Assembly: GCA_945902805.1 (NCBI GenBank)
Contig: CAMDMZ010000025.1
Span: 1 to 62,377, forward strand
Length of the DNA: 62,377 nt
Source: Propionivibrio dicarboxylicus
GTDB taxonomy: Bacteria > Pseudomonadota > Gammaproteobacteria > Burkholderiales > Rhodocyclaceae
Direction of reading: 5' to 3'
The notes beneath the pieces are model-generated. The model was not told the DNA's origin, searched no databases, and worked only from the letters and a program-made list of their open reading frames with translations. Shown in pieces: positions 29,169 to 36,676 of this stretch. Position 1 is the stretch's first letter, and every line of letters starts with the position of its first letter. The position numbers and the translations under genes are program-made.

Positions 29169-30337
29169 TGTCTCATCGTCGTACCGTCGCGCTGCTTGCT
29201 GCCGCGCAGGCCCTGCTCTTGACCAACGGCGTGATGCTGGTCGCCATCAATGGCTTGCTCGGCCTGCAATTGGCACCGGATAAACGCCTGGCTACGCTGC
29301 CGATTACCACCTATGTGATCGGCGGTGCGCTCGTGACCTTGCCGGCGGCGTTTTTCATGAAACGCTACGGTCGCCGCGCCGGCTTCATGCTCGGCGGCGG
29401 CCTCGGCATGCTTGGCGCCGCAATTTCGGCCATCGCGGTGTATAGCGGGAGCTTTTGGCTGCTCTGCTTCGGTACGCTTTTTGCCGGCATCTACAACGCC
29501 TTCGGCCAGCAATTCCGCTTTGCCGCCGCCGACGCGTGCCCGCCGGACTGGAAGAGCAAGGCTATTTCCCTGACACTGGCCGGCGGCATTCTCGGCGGCG
29601 TACTCGGCCCGGAAACCGGCAAATGGACCCGCAGCCTGCTTGAACCGACCTACCTCGCCAGCTACGGCGCCCTGATCCTGTTCGCCGGACTGTCGATGTT
29701 CATCGCCAGCCGCTTGCGTATTCCGCCGCTAACGGTTGCCGAACAAGCCGCCAAGGGCCGCCCTTACCTGGAAATCGCACGCCAGCCGACCTACATCGTC
29801 GCCGTCCTCGCCGCCGCCTGCGGTTACGGCGTGATGAACCTGCTCATGACGGCAACGCCGCTGGCGATGGATATGTGCGGCCTGCCGTTTGACGACACGG
29901 CCTTCATCCTGCAATGGCACGTCATTGGCATGTTCGCGCCGTCCTTTTTCACCGGCAGCCTGATCAAGCGCTACGGCGTGCTCAATATCCTGCTGCTCGG
30001 CGCCGTGCTGATGTTCGCCTGCATCGGCATTGCGCTGTCCGGCGTCACCCTGATGCATTTCTGGTGGGCCTTGGTGTTGCTCGGCGTCGGCTGGAATTTC
30101 CTCTTCATCGGCGGCACAACCCTGCTCACCGAAACCTATCGCCCGGAAGAAAAAGCCAAAGCACAAGGCAGCAACGATTTCTTCGTCCTCGGCATCCAGG
30201 CGCTGACTTCGCTCTCGTCGGGACTGCTGGTGACCAGCGAAGGCTGGGCGCTGCTGAACTGGCTGGCGTTACCGATTGTGGCATTGACCGCGTTGGGGAG
30301 CGCCGTGCTCTGGCTGCAGCGCAGGGCTACGCTTTGA
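29168..30337 (+). CDS. Major facilitator superfamily transporter
   Basis: A 389-residue transporter with about 12 hydrophobic segments. The loop 2-3 signature is MKRYGRRAGFMLGGGLGMLG. The central loop is IASRLRIPPLTVAEQAAKGRPY. The ATG at 29168 forms TGATG with the preceding stop. It is the last gene of the metY-hydrolase-DUF2189-MFS run. The end overlaps the convergent small gene by 11 bases. The substrate cannot be assigned. Confidence 0.87.
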   Translation: MSHRRTVALLAAAQALLLTNGVMLVAINGLLGLQLAPDKRLATLPITTYVIGGALVTLPAAFFMKRYGRRAGFMLGGGLGMLGAAISAIAVYSGSFWLLCFGTLFAGIYNAFGQQFRFAAADACPPDWKSKAISLTLAGGILGGVLGPETGKWTRSLLEPTYLASYGALILFAGLSMFIASRLRIPPLTVAEQAAKGRPYLEIARQPTYIVAVLAAACGYGVMNLLMTATPLAMDMCGLPFDDTAFILQWHVIGMFAPSFFTGSLIKRYGVLNILLLGAVLMFACIGIALSGVTLMHFWWALVLLGVGWNFLFIGGTTLLTETYRPEEKAKAQGSNDFFVLGIQALTSLSSGLLVTSEGWALLNWLALPIVALTALGSAVLWLQRRATL

Positions 30338-30563
30338 CATCAATCAGGGTACCAAGAAGTTCATCGGCGACTTTGATGACGTCAGCGGCAAATTTAACCT
30401 GAAGTTCCCCCACGCGCAGATCAAGCATCGACGCCGCAAGTTGTTCATTTTCGCGAAACGTATTGATCTGGGCGATCTGGCCACCAGCACGGTTGGTCAT
30501 GGCGGCTCCGGCTTGAATTCCGGCGAGACCGCTTGAAAGTACGGAACTGATCGACATCGACAT
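30327..30563 (-). CDS. Small unknown protein, possibly flagellar rod-like
   Basis: A 78-residue protein. The start MSMSISSVLSSGLAGIQAG follows a GGAGAGG site on the minus strand, and the C-terminus reads VKFAADVIKVADELLGTLID. Serine/glycine-rich N-terminal and helical C-terminal segments are reminiscent of the terminal coiled regions of flagellar rod/hook proteins, but it is too short to be one. I do not recognise it firmly. It is convergent with the MFS gene and divergent from the toxin-antitoxin pair. The good ribosome-binding site and clean length favour a real gene. Confidence 0.6.
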   Translation of the reverse strand: MSMSISSVLSSGLAGIQAGAAMTNRAGGQIAQINTFRENEQLAASMLDLRVGELQVKFAADVIKVADELLGTLIDVKA

Positions 30564-30668
30564 GGCAGAAATTGCCTCTCCAAAATGGAAACCGAAGTTT
30601 AAGCAGAATTCTTGCCAGCTTGGCCATTTGCCGGAGGTTGGCACTGGACGTCGTATCACTCGCGATGT

Positions 30669-30689
30669 AAAGTAAGGAATCCTTACTTT
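30669..30689. promoter_or_regulatory. Palindromic operator of the toxin-antitoxin pair
   Basis: Ten-base arms AAAGTAAGGA and TCCTTACTTT flank a single central A. This perfect inverted repeat ends 17 bases before the antitoxin ATG. Autoregulation by AbrB/MazE-type antitoxins at such sites is well known; binding here is inferred. Confidence 0.65.
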
Positions 30690-30705
30690 CATCAACGAGA
30701 CCGCC

Positions 30706-30954
30706 ATGCTTGCCAAACTCACCTCGAAGAATCAGCTGACCTTGCCCAAGAGCATCACGACTGCCGTTGGCGCGACGGAATATTTTGATGTCGAAGCCAG
30801 CAATGGTCAGATAGTGCTGACGCCGGTACGTATCCAGCGCGGCGATGCCGTGCGTACAAAGTTAGCCGAGCTGAATCTTTTGGAGCAAGACGTGGCCGAT
30901 GCTGTTGCCTGGGCGCGACAAGAGCCTGCGATCAAGGCGACGCGCCAGAAATGA
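30706..30954 (+). CDS. AbrB/MazE-type antitoxin
   Basis: An 82-residue protein with an N-terminal SpoVT/AbrB swapped-hairpin domain: AKLTSKNQLTLPKSITTAVGATEYFDVEASNGQIVLTP, best read as residues 3-42. A helical C-terminal tail (LAELNLLEQDVADAVAWARQ) should bind the toxin. It overlaps the PIN toxin gene by 4 bases (ATGA). A palindromic operator precedes it. Confidence 0.88.
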   Translation: MLAKLTSKNQLTLPKSITTAVGATEYFDVEASNGQIVLTPVRIQRGDAVRTKLAELNLLEQDVADAVAWARQEPAIKATRQK

Positions 30955-31391
30955 AACAGCGGCCACAGGTAGTTATTGATACCAACTTGGTGTTGTCGGC
31001 ATTGGTTTTTTCGGGCGGACGCCTTACGCCCCTGCGACTCGCTTGGCAGACTCATCGGGTGCAACCGCTGGTTTCGCCAGCAACAGCAGCCGAACTGATA
31101 CGGGCGCTGTCCTACCCGAAGTTCAAGCTCACGTCCGCCGAGCAGGAAGAACTTCTTGCCGACTACCTGCCGTACTGCAAGACCGTTCGAATTCCAACTC
31201 CACCACCGCCGACCTCGACGTGCCGTGATGTTTTCGACGTACCATTTCTGGAACTGGCAATCGCGGGGAAAGCGGATGCGCTGGTGACTGGCGACAAAGA
31301 TTTGTTGTGTTTGGACGGATCATTGGCGTGCCCAATTCTGACCGCAGATCAATTCTTCAACGCCATCGGTATTGCTCATTTGCCGCCTTGA
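30951..31391 (+). CDS. PIN-domain toxin (putative ribonuclease)
   Basis: A 146-residue PIN protein of the type paired with AbrB-like antitoxins. Acidic metal-binding residues are seen in VVIDTNLVLSAL (D), the middle AAELIRAL (E), and RDVFDVPFLELA and LVTGDKDLL (D residues). The family cleaves RNA; the target here is unknown. It overlaps the antitoxin gene and has no other neighbour on its strand for 300 bases. Confidence 0.88.
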   Translation: MKQRPQVVIDTNLVLSALVFSGGRLTPLRLAWQTHRVQPLVSPATAAELIRALSYPKFKLTSAEQEELLADYLPYCKTVRIPTPPPPTSTCRDVFDVPFLELAIAGKADALVTGDKDLLCLDGSLACPILTADQFFNAIGIAHLPP

Positions 31392-31449
31392 TCTTGAAAA
31401 ACAGGACACTCTTCTGTCGAGTATGGCCGTTTATGCGGCTTTCCTCGGT

Positions 31450-31477
31450 TTGACAGAACCGCTGATTTCTCTATAAT
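31450..31477 (+). promoter_or_regulatory. Near-consensus sigma-70 promoter
   Basis: TTGACA (31450-31455), a 16-base spacer and TATAAT (31472-31477). Both hexamers are perfect. The predicted start near 31484 leaves a leader of about 220 bases before the lytic transglycosylase ATG. Confidence 0.8.
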
Positions 31478-31483
31478 TCACCC

Positions 31484-31706
31484 CATGGTGCATCGCAGCA
31501 ACAGCGCACCATCGTCGCAACACCACGCAACACGCTTGTCCGGCCACGTTTTCAGCCTCTCTGCCGGGCTCCTTTGCTTCACTTGCAGCACTTCGCAAGT
31601 AGGTCCTGTTCCCTCACTTACCGGGAACACCTTTGCCCCACCGCACATTGCCGACACTCGGCATGCCTGCGTACGTCGCAACCGTTGATCTGCCCAGGAG
31701 GTACTT
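31484..31706 (+). other. Long structured 5' leader of the lytic transglycosylase gene
   Basis: Between a consensus promoter and the ATG at 31707 lie three short hairpins: ATGGTGC/GCACCAT (31485-31512), ACTTGC/GCAAGT (31581-31600) and GTTCCC/GGGAAC (31608-31628). A good AGGAGG site is at 31695-31700. A 67-codon open frame starting at 31485 is present but looks non-coding. No riboswitch class I know fits. It may be a regulatory leader or a processed small RNA. Confidence 0.45.
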
Positions 31707-32408
31707 ATGTCTCACTCCCTAGCACTGCCTAACCCCGCTGCACGACTCGCGGATCTTGTTGTTCATTTTCTTCATGGAAGTATTCTTAGTCTAGGTTTTG
31801 CCGTCGTTCTCCTGATCGCCGGTGCTTTTGTCGTCGGCGACCTGCCGGCGACAGTTCGTAATTTGATCGACAGCCAAACGCTCGATCAAAACGCGCCAGC
31901 GGAGGTCTCCACCACCGTCCCGGCCGAAGAAAGCCCGGAAGCCAGCGCGAAACGCAATGCACGGCTCCTTCTCACGGCCGATGTCATCGCCAAACGTTAT
32001 CGCATAGCCCAACCGGTCATTGTCGATATTGTGCGCATGGCGGACAAATCAGCCCGTGCGGCCGGCTTTGAGCCAATACTGGTGCTGGCCATGATCGCGG
32101 TGGAGTCGCGCTTCAATCCCTATGCCGAAAGTAGTTTTGGGGCGCAGGGGCTGATGCAGATCATCGCTCGTTTCCATACCGACAAGTTCGAGCCGACGAC
32201 AGACGGCATGGCGCTGCTCGACCCGGAAACGAATATCCGGGTGGGCGTGGAGGCGTTGCGCGAATATCGTCGTCGGGCCGGCAATCTCGACGCCGCGCTC
32301 AAGTTGTACGGCGGTGAGTCGGACGAAAGCGGGATGGGCTACGCGGAGAGGGTGTACGCCGAAAAAGATCGTCTGGAAGTCGCGATCCAGCGCGCCAAGA
32401 AAGCCTGA
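31707..32408 (+). CDS. Membrane-anchored SLT-type lytic transglycosylase
   Basis: A 233-residue protein with one N-terminal membrane anchor (about 28-48: LGFAVVLLIAGAFVV) and a periplasmic SLT domain (about 105-225). The catalytic glutamate is in MIAVESRFNPYA, followed by GAQGLMQII. It should cleave peptidoglycan glycan strands to anhydromuropeptides. It is expressed from its own strong promoter with a long leader. It converges on the hydrogenase operon, from which it is separated by a 17-bp hairpin. Confidence 0.9.
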   Translation: MSHSLALPNPAARLADLVVHFLHGSILSLGFAVVLLIAGAFVVGDLPATVRNLIDSQTLDQNAPAEVSTTVPAEESPEASAKRNARLLLTADVIAKRYRIAQPVIVDIVRMADKSARAAGFEPILVLAMIAVESRFNPYAESSFGAQGLMQIIARFHTDKFEPTTDGMALLDPETNIRVGVEALREYRRRAGNLDAALKLYGGESDESGMGYAERVYAEKDRLEVAIQRAKKA

Positions 32409-32456
32409 CGGGCACCGCTGCTCAGCATTAATCGTCAATCAGCACCATAAAGTCAG

Positions 32457-32495
32457 ACGGCGCAGTAACGAAGGATTGCTTCGTTACTGCGCCGT
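32457..32495. terminator. Perfect 17-bp hairpin between convergent genes
   Basis: Arms ACGGCGCAGTAACGAAG and CTTCGTTACTGCGCCGT are perfectly complementary around loop GATTG. The right arm runs into a copy of the dispersed repeat, whose GACTTTCT lies a few bases downstream. It sits between the stops at 32408 and 32514. It is probably a bidirectional terminator, though the T-tract is poor. Confidence 0.65.
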
Positions 32496-32514
32496 CCCGT
32501 CAGAACCGACTTTC
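32489..32514 (+). repeat. Dispersed 26-bp repeat, copy 5 (touches hynL stop)
   Basis: GCGCCGTCCCGTC followed by AGAACCGACTTTC, a divergent copy. It overlaps the right arm of the hairpin and meets the stop codon of the hydrogenase large subunit gene. Confidence 0.75.
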
Positions 32515-34280
32515 TAGCTGACCTTCACCTGAACCAGTTCCTCACCGTCCGGATCGGTCACGTGCACCGCACAGGCGATGCACGGATCGAAACTGTGGAT
32601 GGTGCGCAGGATTTCGATCGGCTGCTTGGCATCGTGCAGTTTGTGGCCTTTCAAACTGGCTTCATACGGGCCTTGATTCCCGTCCGGATCACGTGGACCG
32701 GCGTTCCAGGTACTCGGTACGATGGCCTGGTAGTTGGCGATCTTTTGATTTTCGATCACGATCCAGTGTGACAAGCCGCCGCGTGGAGCTTCCATGAGAC
32801 CCACGCCCTGCGCTTTGGCCGGCCAGGTCGATGGATCCCATTTGCTTTCGTTGAAGGTCTTGAGGTCGCCGGCCTTGATGTTGGCGATCAGTTGGTCGTA
32901 CCAGCCCTGCATGGCATCGGCGATGATCTTGGTTTCCAGAGTTCTTGCCGCCGTGCGTCCCAGAGTTGAATACAGTGCCTGAACTGGCGCATTGAGCTTC
33001 TTCAACGCCATCTCGACCAGTTCCTTGGTCTGCTTGTGGCCGCTGGCATACATCATCAGCACACGCGCCAGAGGGCCGACTTCGACTGGCTTGCCTTTCC
33101 AGCGCGGCGTCTTCATCCACGAGTAGTCTTTTTCCAGATCAAGATGCTCGTAAGGTGGCTTCGGTCCGGTGTAGTCGAACTCGGTTTCGCCCTTGTACGG
33201 GTGCAAGCCCTTGTCTTTGCCGACTGAATATTTGTACCAAGCGTGGCTGACGAATTCCTGGATCTCGTTTTCGGCGTTGAAGTCGATTGGGTGGATCTTG
33301 GACAGATCGCGGTCGAGAATCACTCCGGAAGGAATCAGGAACGAGGACGGATCGGACATACCCTTGGCCGGGAAATCGCCGAAGGTCATGAAGTTGCCTA
33401 CGCCCTCACCTTGCGCGAACCAATCCTTGTAGAACCCGGCAATGGCCAGCGTATCGGGCACATACACTTCATCGGTGAACGAACGCATCTGGTTGATGAC
33501 GTTCTGCACGATCTGCAGGCCAACCATATTCAGTGCCGTGCCGGCGTCACCACCGCGCGACGGTGCCCCACCTTTACCCACATGGCTCGGATCGATGCTG
33601 ATGGCGCACGGAACGCCGCCGACGACGAACATCGGATGCGGGTTCTTGCCGCCGAAAATCGCATGCAGCTTGACCACATCGCGTTGCCAGGCCAGTGCAT
33701 CCAGATAGTGCGCGACGGCCATCAGGTTGGCTTCCGGCGGCAGTTTGTAGGCCGGGTGTCCCCAGTAGCCATTGGCGAAAATGCCAAGTTGGCCCGCTTC
33801 GACAAAGCCTTTGAGCTTCTTCTGCACATCCGAGAAATAGCCGGGCGATGACTTGGCGTAGCCCGAAATGCTTTGCGCCAAGGCTGAAGTGGCTTTCGGA
33901 TCGGCTTTCAGCGCCGAGACCACATCGACCCAGTCCAGCGCGTGTAGGTGATAAAAGTGCATCACGTGGTCGTGAATGTACTGCGCTCCGATCATCAGGT
34001 TACGGATCAACTGGGCATTTGGCGGCAGCTCAATCTTGAGCGCACTCTCGACCGAACGGACCGAGGCAATGCCATGCACCAGCGTGCAGACGCCGCAGAT
34101 GCGCTGGGCAAAGGCCCAGGCGTCACGCGGGTCGCGACCGCGCAGGATGATTTCGAGGCCACGCACCATCGTGCCCGCAGACGAGGCCCGGATGATGCGT
34201 CCATCATTGTCGGTTTCCGCCTCGATGCGCAGATGGCCTTCGATACGGGTGATAGGATCGACGACAACACGTTGGTTCAT
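32514..34280 (-). CDS. hynL: [NiFe]-hydrogenase large subunit (Isp-type, group 1)
   Basis: A 588-residue catalytic subunit. N-terminal RICGVC and C-terminal DPCIACAVH provide the four cysteines for the NiFe(CN)2CO site. The tail after the His (VTDPDGEELVQVKVS) is the peptide removed by the maturation protease. The small subunit, Isp1 and Isp2 genes lie upstream in the order hynS-isp1-isp2-hynL, known for Isp-type hydrogenases of purple sulfur bacteria and Aquifex. One extra gene (34277-34732) sits before it and overlaps its start (ATGA). It acts on the periplasmic side as a partner of the Tat-exported small subunit. Confidence 0.95.
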   Translation of the reverse strand: MNQRVVVDPITRIEGHLRIEAETDNDGRIIRASSAGTMVRGLEIILRGRDPRDAWAFAQRICGVCTLVHGIASVRSVESALKIELPPNAQLIRNLMIGAQYIHDHVMHFYHLHALDWVDVVSALKADPKATSALAQSISGYAKSSPGYFSDVQKKLKGFVEAGQLGIFANGYWGHPAYKLPPEANLMAVAHYLDALAWQRDVVKLHAIFGGKNPHPMFVVGGVPCAISIDPSHVGKGGAPSRGGDAGTALNMVGLQIVQNVINQMRSFTDEVYVPDTLAIAGFYKDWFAQGEGVGNFMTFGDFPAKGMSDPSSFLIPSGVILDRDLSKIHPIDFNAENEIQEFVSHAWYKYSVGKDKGLHPYKGETEFDYTGPKPPYEHLDLEKDYSWMKTPRWKGKPVEVGPLARVLMMYASGHKQTKELVEMALKKLNAPVQALYSTLGRTAARTLETKIIADAMQGWYDQLIANIKAGDLKTFNESKWDPSTWPAKAQGVGLMEAPRGGLSHWIVIENQKIANYQAIVPSTWNAGPRDPDGNQGPYEASLKGHKLHDAKQPIEILRTIHSFDPCIACAVHVTDPDGEELVQVKVS

Positions 34281-34732
34281 GATCCACTTTCCTTCAAGAA
34301 TGCCGTGAGGGTGACAAATTGCGCCTCGGCTTCGCGGGTACCGGTGCCTTCACCGTCTTCCGCCAGGTTTCTACAAATTCGCGCCATGCGCGCCTGTCCT
34401 GCCGCATTCCAGGCCGAGGCGAAGTCGACCGACGGCTTGACACACTCCTGCGCCGCCACCGCCACAAAGTGGGCGGCCTGGCTTTTCCAGTCGGTATCGT
34501 GTCCGCACTGGGTAAAGCTTTCTACCCGTGCGGTTTTTACCGCTGCCGCCGCGATATCGATTTCGGCTTCGCTGGCATCGGCGCGGGCGACCAAACTCAA
34601 CGCTCCTTTGACCCGAGGATCATTCGACAGGTCGAGTACGTTTTGCACCAAACGCGCCGCCGCTTGCCGACGACCCACGTCATCCAGGGCGGCAAGTGCC
34701 GCCTTGAATTCCTTATCGTTGCTGATAGTCAT
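34277..34732 (-). CDS. Unknown 151-residue protein inside the hydrogenase operon
   Basis: I do not recognise this protein. It is probably soluble and mostly helical, without a signal peptide or membrane segment. Three cysteines lie in TQCGHDTDW, AQECVKPS and ARICRNLAE, and could bind a metal or cofactor. It starts 15 bases after isp2 and overlaps hynL by ATGA, so it is co-translated with the large subunit. A role as chaperone or assembly factor for the large subunit, or as an extra electron-transfer-related subunit, is inference from position only. Known Isp operons described in other bacteria go directly from isp2 to hynL. Confidence 0.8.
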   Translation of the reverse strand: MTISNDKEFKAALAALDDVGRRQAAARLVQNVLDLSNDPRVKGALSLVARADASEAEIDIAAAAVKTARVESFTQCGHDTDWKSQAAHFVAVAAQECVKPSVDFASAWNAAGQARMARICRNLAEDGEGTGTREAEAQFVTLTAFLKESGS

Positions 34733-34747
34733 GATGGATATCTCCGC

Positions 34748-36019
34748 TTATTTGCTGTCGACCGGATCCGGAATGTGCTCGGCGATCATTTCCGTCAAGC
34801 CAACGATGGGCAGATTCATCTGATAGTGCTCCAGGCCTTCTTCCATGACGATGCGGCAGTTGGCGCAGGCCGTCACCAGACGCTTGGGTTTGACGGCATC
34901 AAGTTGGCTCTTCTTGCGTTTGAAGGCTTCAAGACGCAGTTCCTCGCCTTCCTCGATCGCACTCGCCCCACCGCCACCACCGCAACACCAGTTCATGAAA
35001 CCGGCATCGGGCATTTCGTGGAAGTCCTTGGCGACCATCTTCAACAGATTCCGTTGCGGCTCGATCACGCCACCACGACGCGCCAACTGGCAAGGATCGT
35101 GGAAAGTCAGGCGATCGGTTTCCATACCCTCGGTTTTGAGCAAACCGGCAAGACGGAACTCTTCCAACACCTCGACGATATGCTGCACTTTGAAACTGAA
35201 GGGCTTGCCAACCAGATTCGCACCCTCCCAGCGCAGCGCCGTGTAGGCGTGGCCACATTCTGGGCTGATGACGGTCTTGACCTTGAGCTTTTCGGCCCCA
35301 TCGACGATGCGCTTGACGATCACGCGAGCGAGGTCGGAATTGCCGATCTGCATGCCGGCGTTGGTTGCCTCGAAGGCTTCCGAACACAGCGTCCAGGTCT
35401 TGCCGGCCTGGCGCATGATCTTGGCAATCGCGCCCAGATACTCGGGGAAGTTGATGATCTCCATTGAGGAGAGCATCACCAGGTATTCGGCGCCTTCCAT
35501 ATCGAGCGGAATGGTCATGCCGTAATCGGCTTCGACGTGCTTCATCTGTGCCTTGACCGCCGGCAGCTTGATGCCCATCGGACTGCCGATATTGACGGTG
35601 CGGGTAACGGCACCTTTCAAACCATCAGGCGAATGACCGGATGCCGACATGCCTTCGCGCATCTTGCGCACCATGTAGGCGATGTCATTGCCGACCGGGC
35701 ACACTGCCGAACAGCGGCCGCACAGGGTGCAACTGTTGTAGACCAGTTCCTGCCATTCGCCGAGTTCAGCATCGGTCACAGGCTTGGACAAACCAACCAT
35801 CTTCGCCAAACGGCCGAGGAAGGTGTATTCCTGCTCGTACAGCCGGCGCATCGGCTCAAGCTTATGGATCGGCGTGTATTTCGGATTGCCGGTTTCGGTG
35901 TAGAACAAACAGGCTTCGGCACAAATACCGCAATGCACGCAGCTATTGAAATAACTGGCGATCGGCGCGTCGATCATTTCCTTGAGAACGCGGACGCCCT
36001 TTTCGAGAGAAGCACTCAT
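34748..36019 (-). CDS. isp2: Isp2: HdrD-like iron-sulfur protein of hydrogenase
   Basis: A 423-residue cytoplasmic electron carrier. Two [4Fe-4S] motifs are at about 27-40 (CVHCGICAEACLFY) and 90-110 (CTLCGRCSAVCPVG). Two cysteine-rich CCG-type regions follow (SPECGHAY; then DPCQLARRGG, WCCGGGGGA and ANCRIV), as in heterodisulfide reductase subunit D. With Isp1 it forms the electron-transfer module that links the hydrogenase to membrane quinone or thiol chemistry. It overlaps isp1 by ATGA. Confidence 0.92.
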   Translation of the reverse strand: MSASLEKGVRVLKEMIDAPIASYFNSCVHCGICAEACLFYTETGNPKYTPIHKLEPMRRLYEQEYTFLGRLAKMVGLSKPVTDAELGEWQELVYNSCTLCGRCSAVCPVGNDIAYMVRKMREGMSASGHSPDGLKGAVTRTVNIGSPMGIKLPAVKAQMKHVEADYGMTIPLDMEGAEYLVMLSSMEIINFPEYLGAIAKIMRQAGKTWTLCSEAFEATNAGMQIGNSDLARVIVKRIVDGAEKLKVKTVISPECGHAYTALRWEGANLVGKPFSFKVQHIVEVLEEFRLAGLLKTEGMETDRLTFHDPCQLARRGGVIEPQRNLLKMVAKDFHEMPDAGFMNWCCGGGGGASAIEEGEELRLEAFKRKKSQLDAVKPKRLVTACANCRIVMEEGLEHYQMNLPIVGLTEMIAEHIPDPVDSK

Positions 36020-36675
36020 ACCGGCACCCCCTTATGGCCATTGATCGCACCGTTGTACCAACGCGAACCGAACACCGTGAAGGCATGGAACAGTTTGGTG
36101 AAGGGCAGGCAGATCAACAGCAACTCAACACTGAGAATATGGATCGCCAACATCAGCGTGTAAGGCACCAGCAGATGATGTACCGCCATCCAGCCACTCA
36201 GCAGCGGGATGAAGGTCAGCGCCCAGGTAAACCAGTCGCCGAAAGTGCTGAGGTAACGCTTGACCGGCTTATTGATCCGATCGAACAGCACCACGATCAT
36301 GGCCGCCATGGTGACCACGGTGACGAAATCCACCATCTGTGACGGCAGACCTGGCCAAGCCAGACCCAACACACCTTGCACCAGTTTGATGTGCGGTGCG
36401 AACAGAAACACCACGATAGCCAAGCCGATGTGGAAAATGTAGCCGCCCATATAACTCACCGGCGAGGTCTTGAACATTCCCGGTGGCGGCACCGAACGAC
36501 GGATGATGGTATTCCAGCCTGATGCCCCAGCCACATCGCGTGGCGCCGACAAATCCTGCTTCCGACCGAGTCCGTAGATTTCAATCAGACGCCAGATCAC
36601 ACCTAGCACCAGAACGCCCAGCGAAAGATCAAGACCAGGACCGCGTGCCCATGTCAGTAGTTGTAGATGATCCAT
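36016..36675 (-). CDS. isp1: Isp1: membrane b-type cytochrome of hydrogenase
   Basis: A 219-residue NarI-like protein with about five membrane helices. Conserved histidines in GGYIFHIGLAIVVF, WMAVHHLLVPY and LAIHILSVE could ligate two b hemes. ATG 36675 lies one base after the hynS stop region; a longer open frame would run into hynS and is rejected. It passes electrons between the small subunit outside and Isp2 inside. Confidence 0.92.
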   Translation of the reverse strand: MDHLQLLTWARGPGLDLSLGVLVLGVIWRLIEIYGLGRKQDLSAPRDVAGASGWNTIIRRSVPPPGMFKTSPVSYMGGYIFHIGLAIVVFLFAPHIKLVQGVLGLAWPGLPSQMVDFVTVVTMAAMIVVLFDRINKPVKRYLSTFGDWFTWALTFIPLLSGWMAVHHLLVPYTLMLAIHILSVELLLICLPFTKLFHAFTVFGSRWYNGAINGHKGVPV

Positions 36676-36676
36676 G

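Noticed and set aside
31485-31688. 67-codon open frame in the transglycosylase leader
   Set aside because: No ribosome-binding site, low-complexity unlike any family, and it spans the three hairpins; treated as leader RNA.
31484-31706. c-di-GMP (GEMM) riboswitch in the leader
   Set aside because: The conserved GEMM cores and tetraloop receptor sequences are not present.
34319-35467. Plus-strand open frame of 382 codons opposite isp2 and the 151-residue gene
   Set aside because: Antisense to isp2, whose cysteine motifs are unmistakable; no ribosome-binding site or domain.
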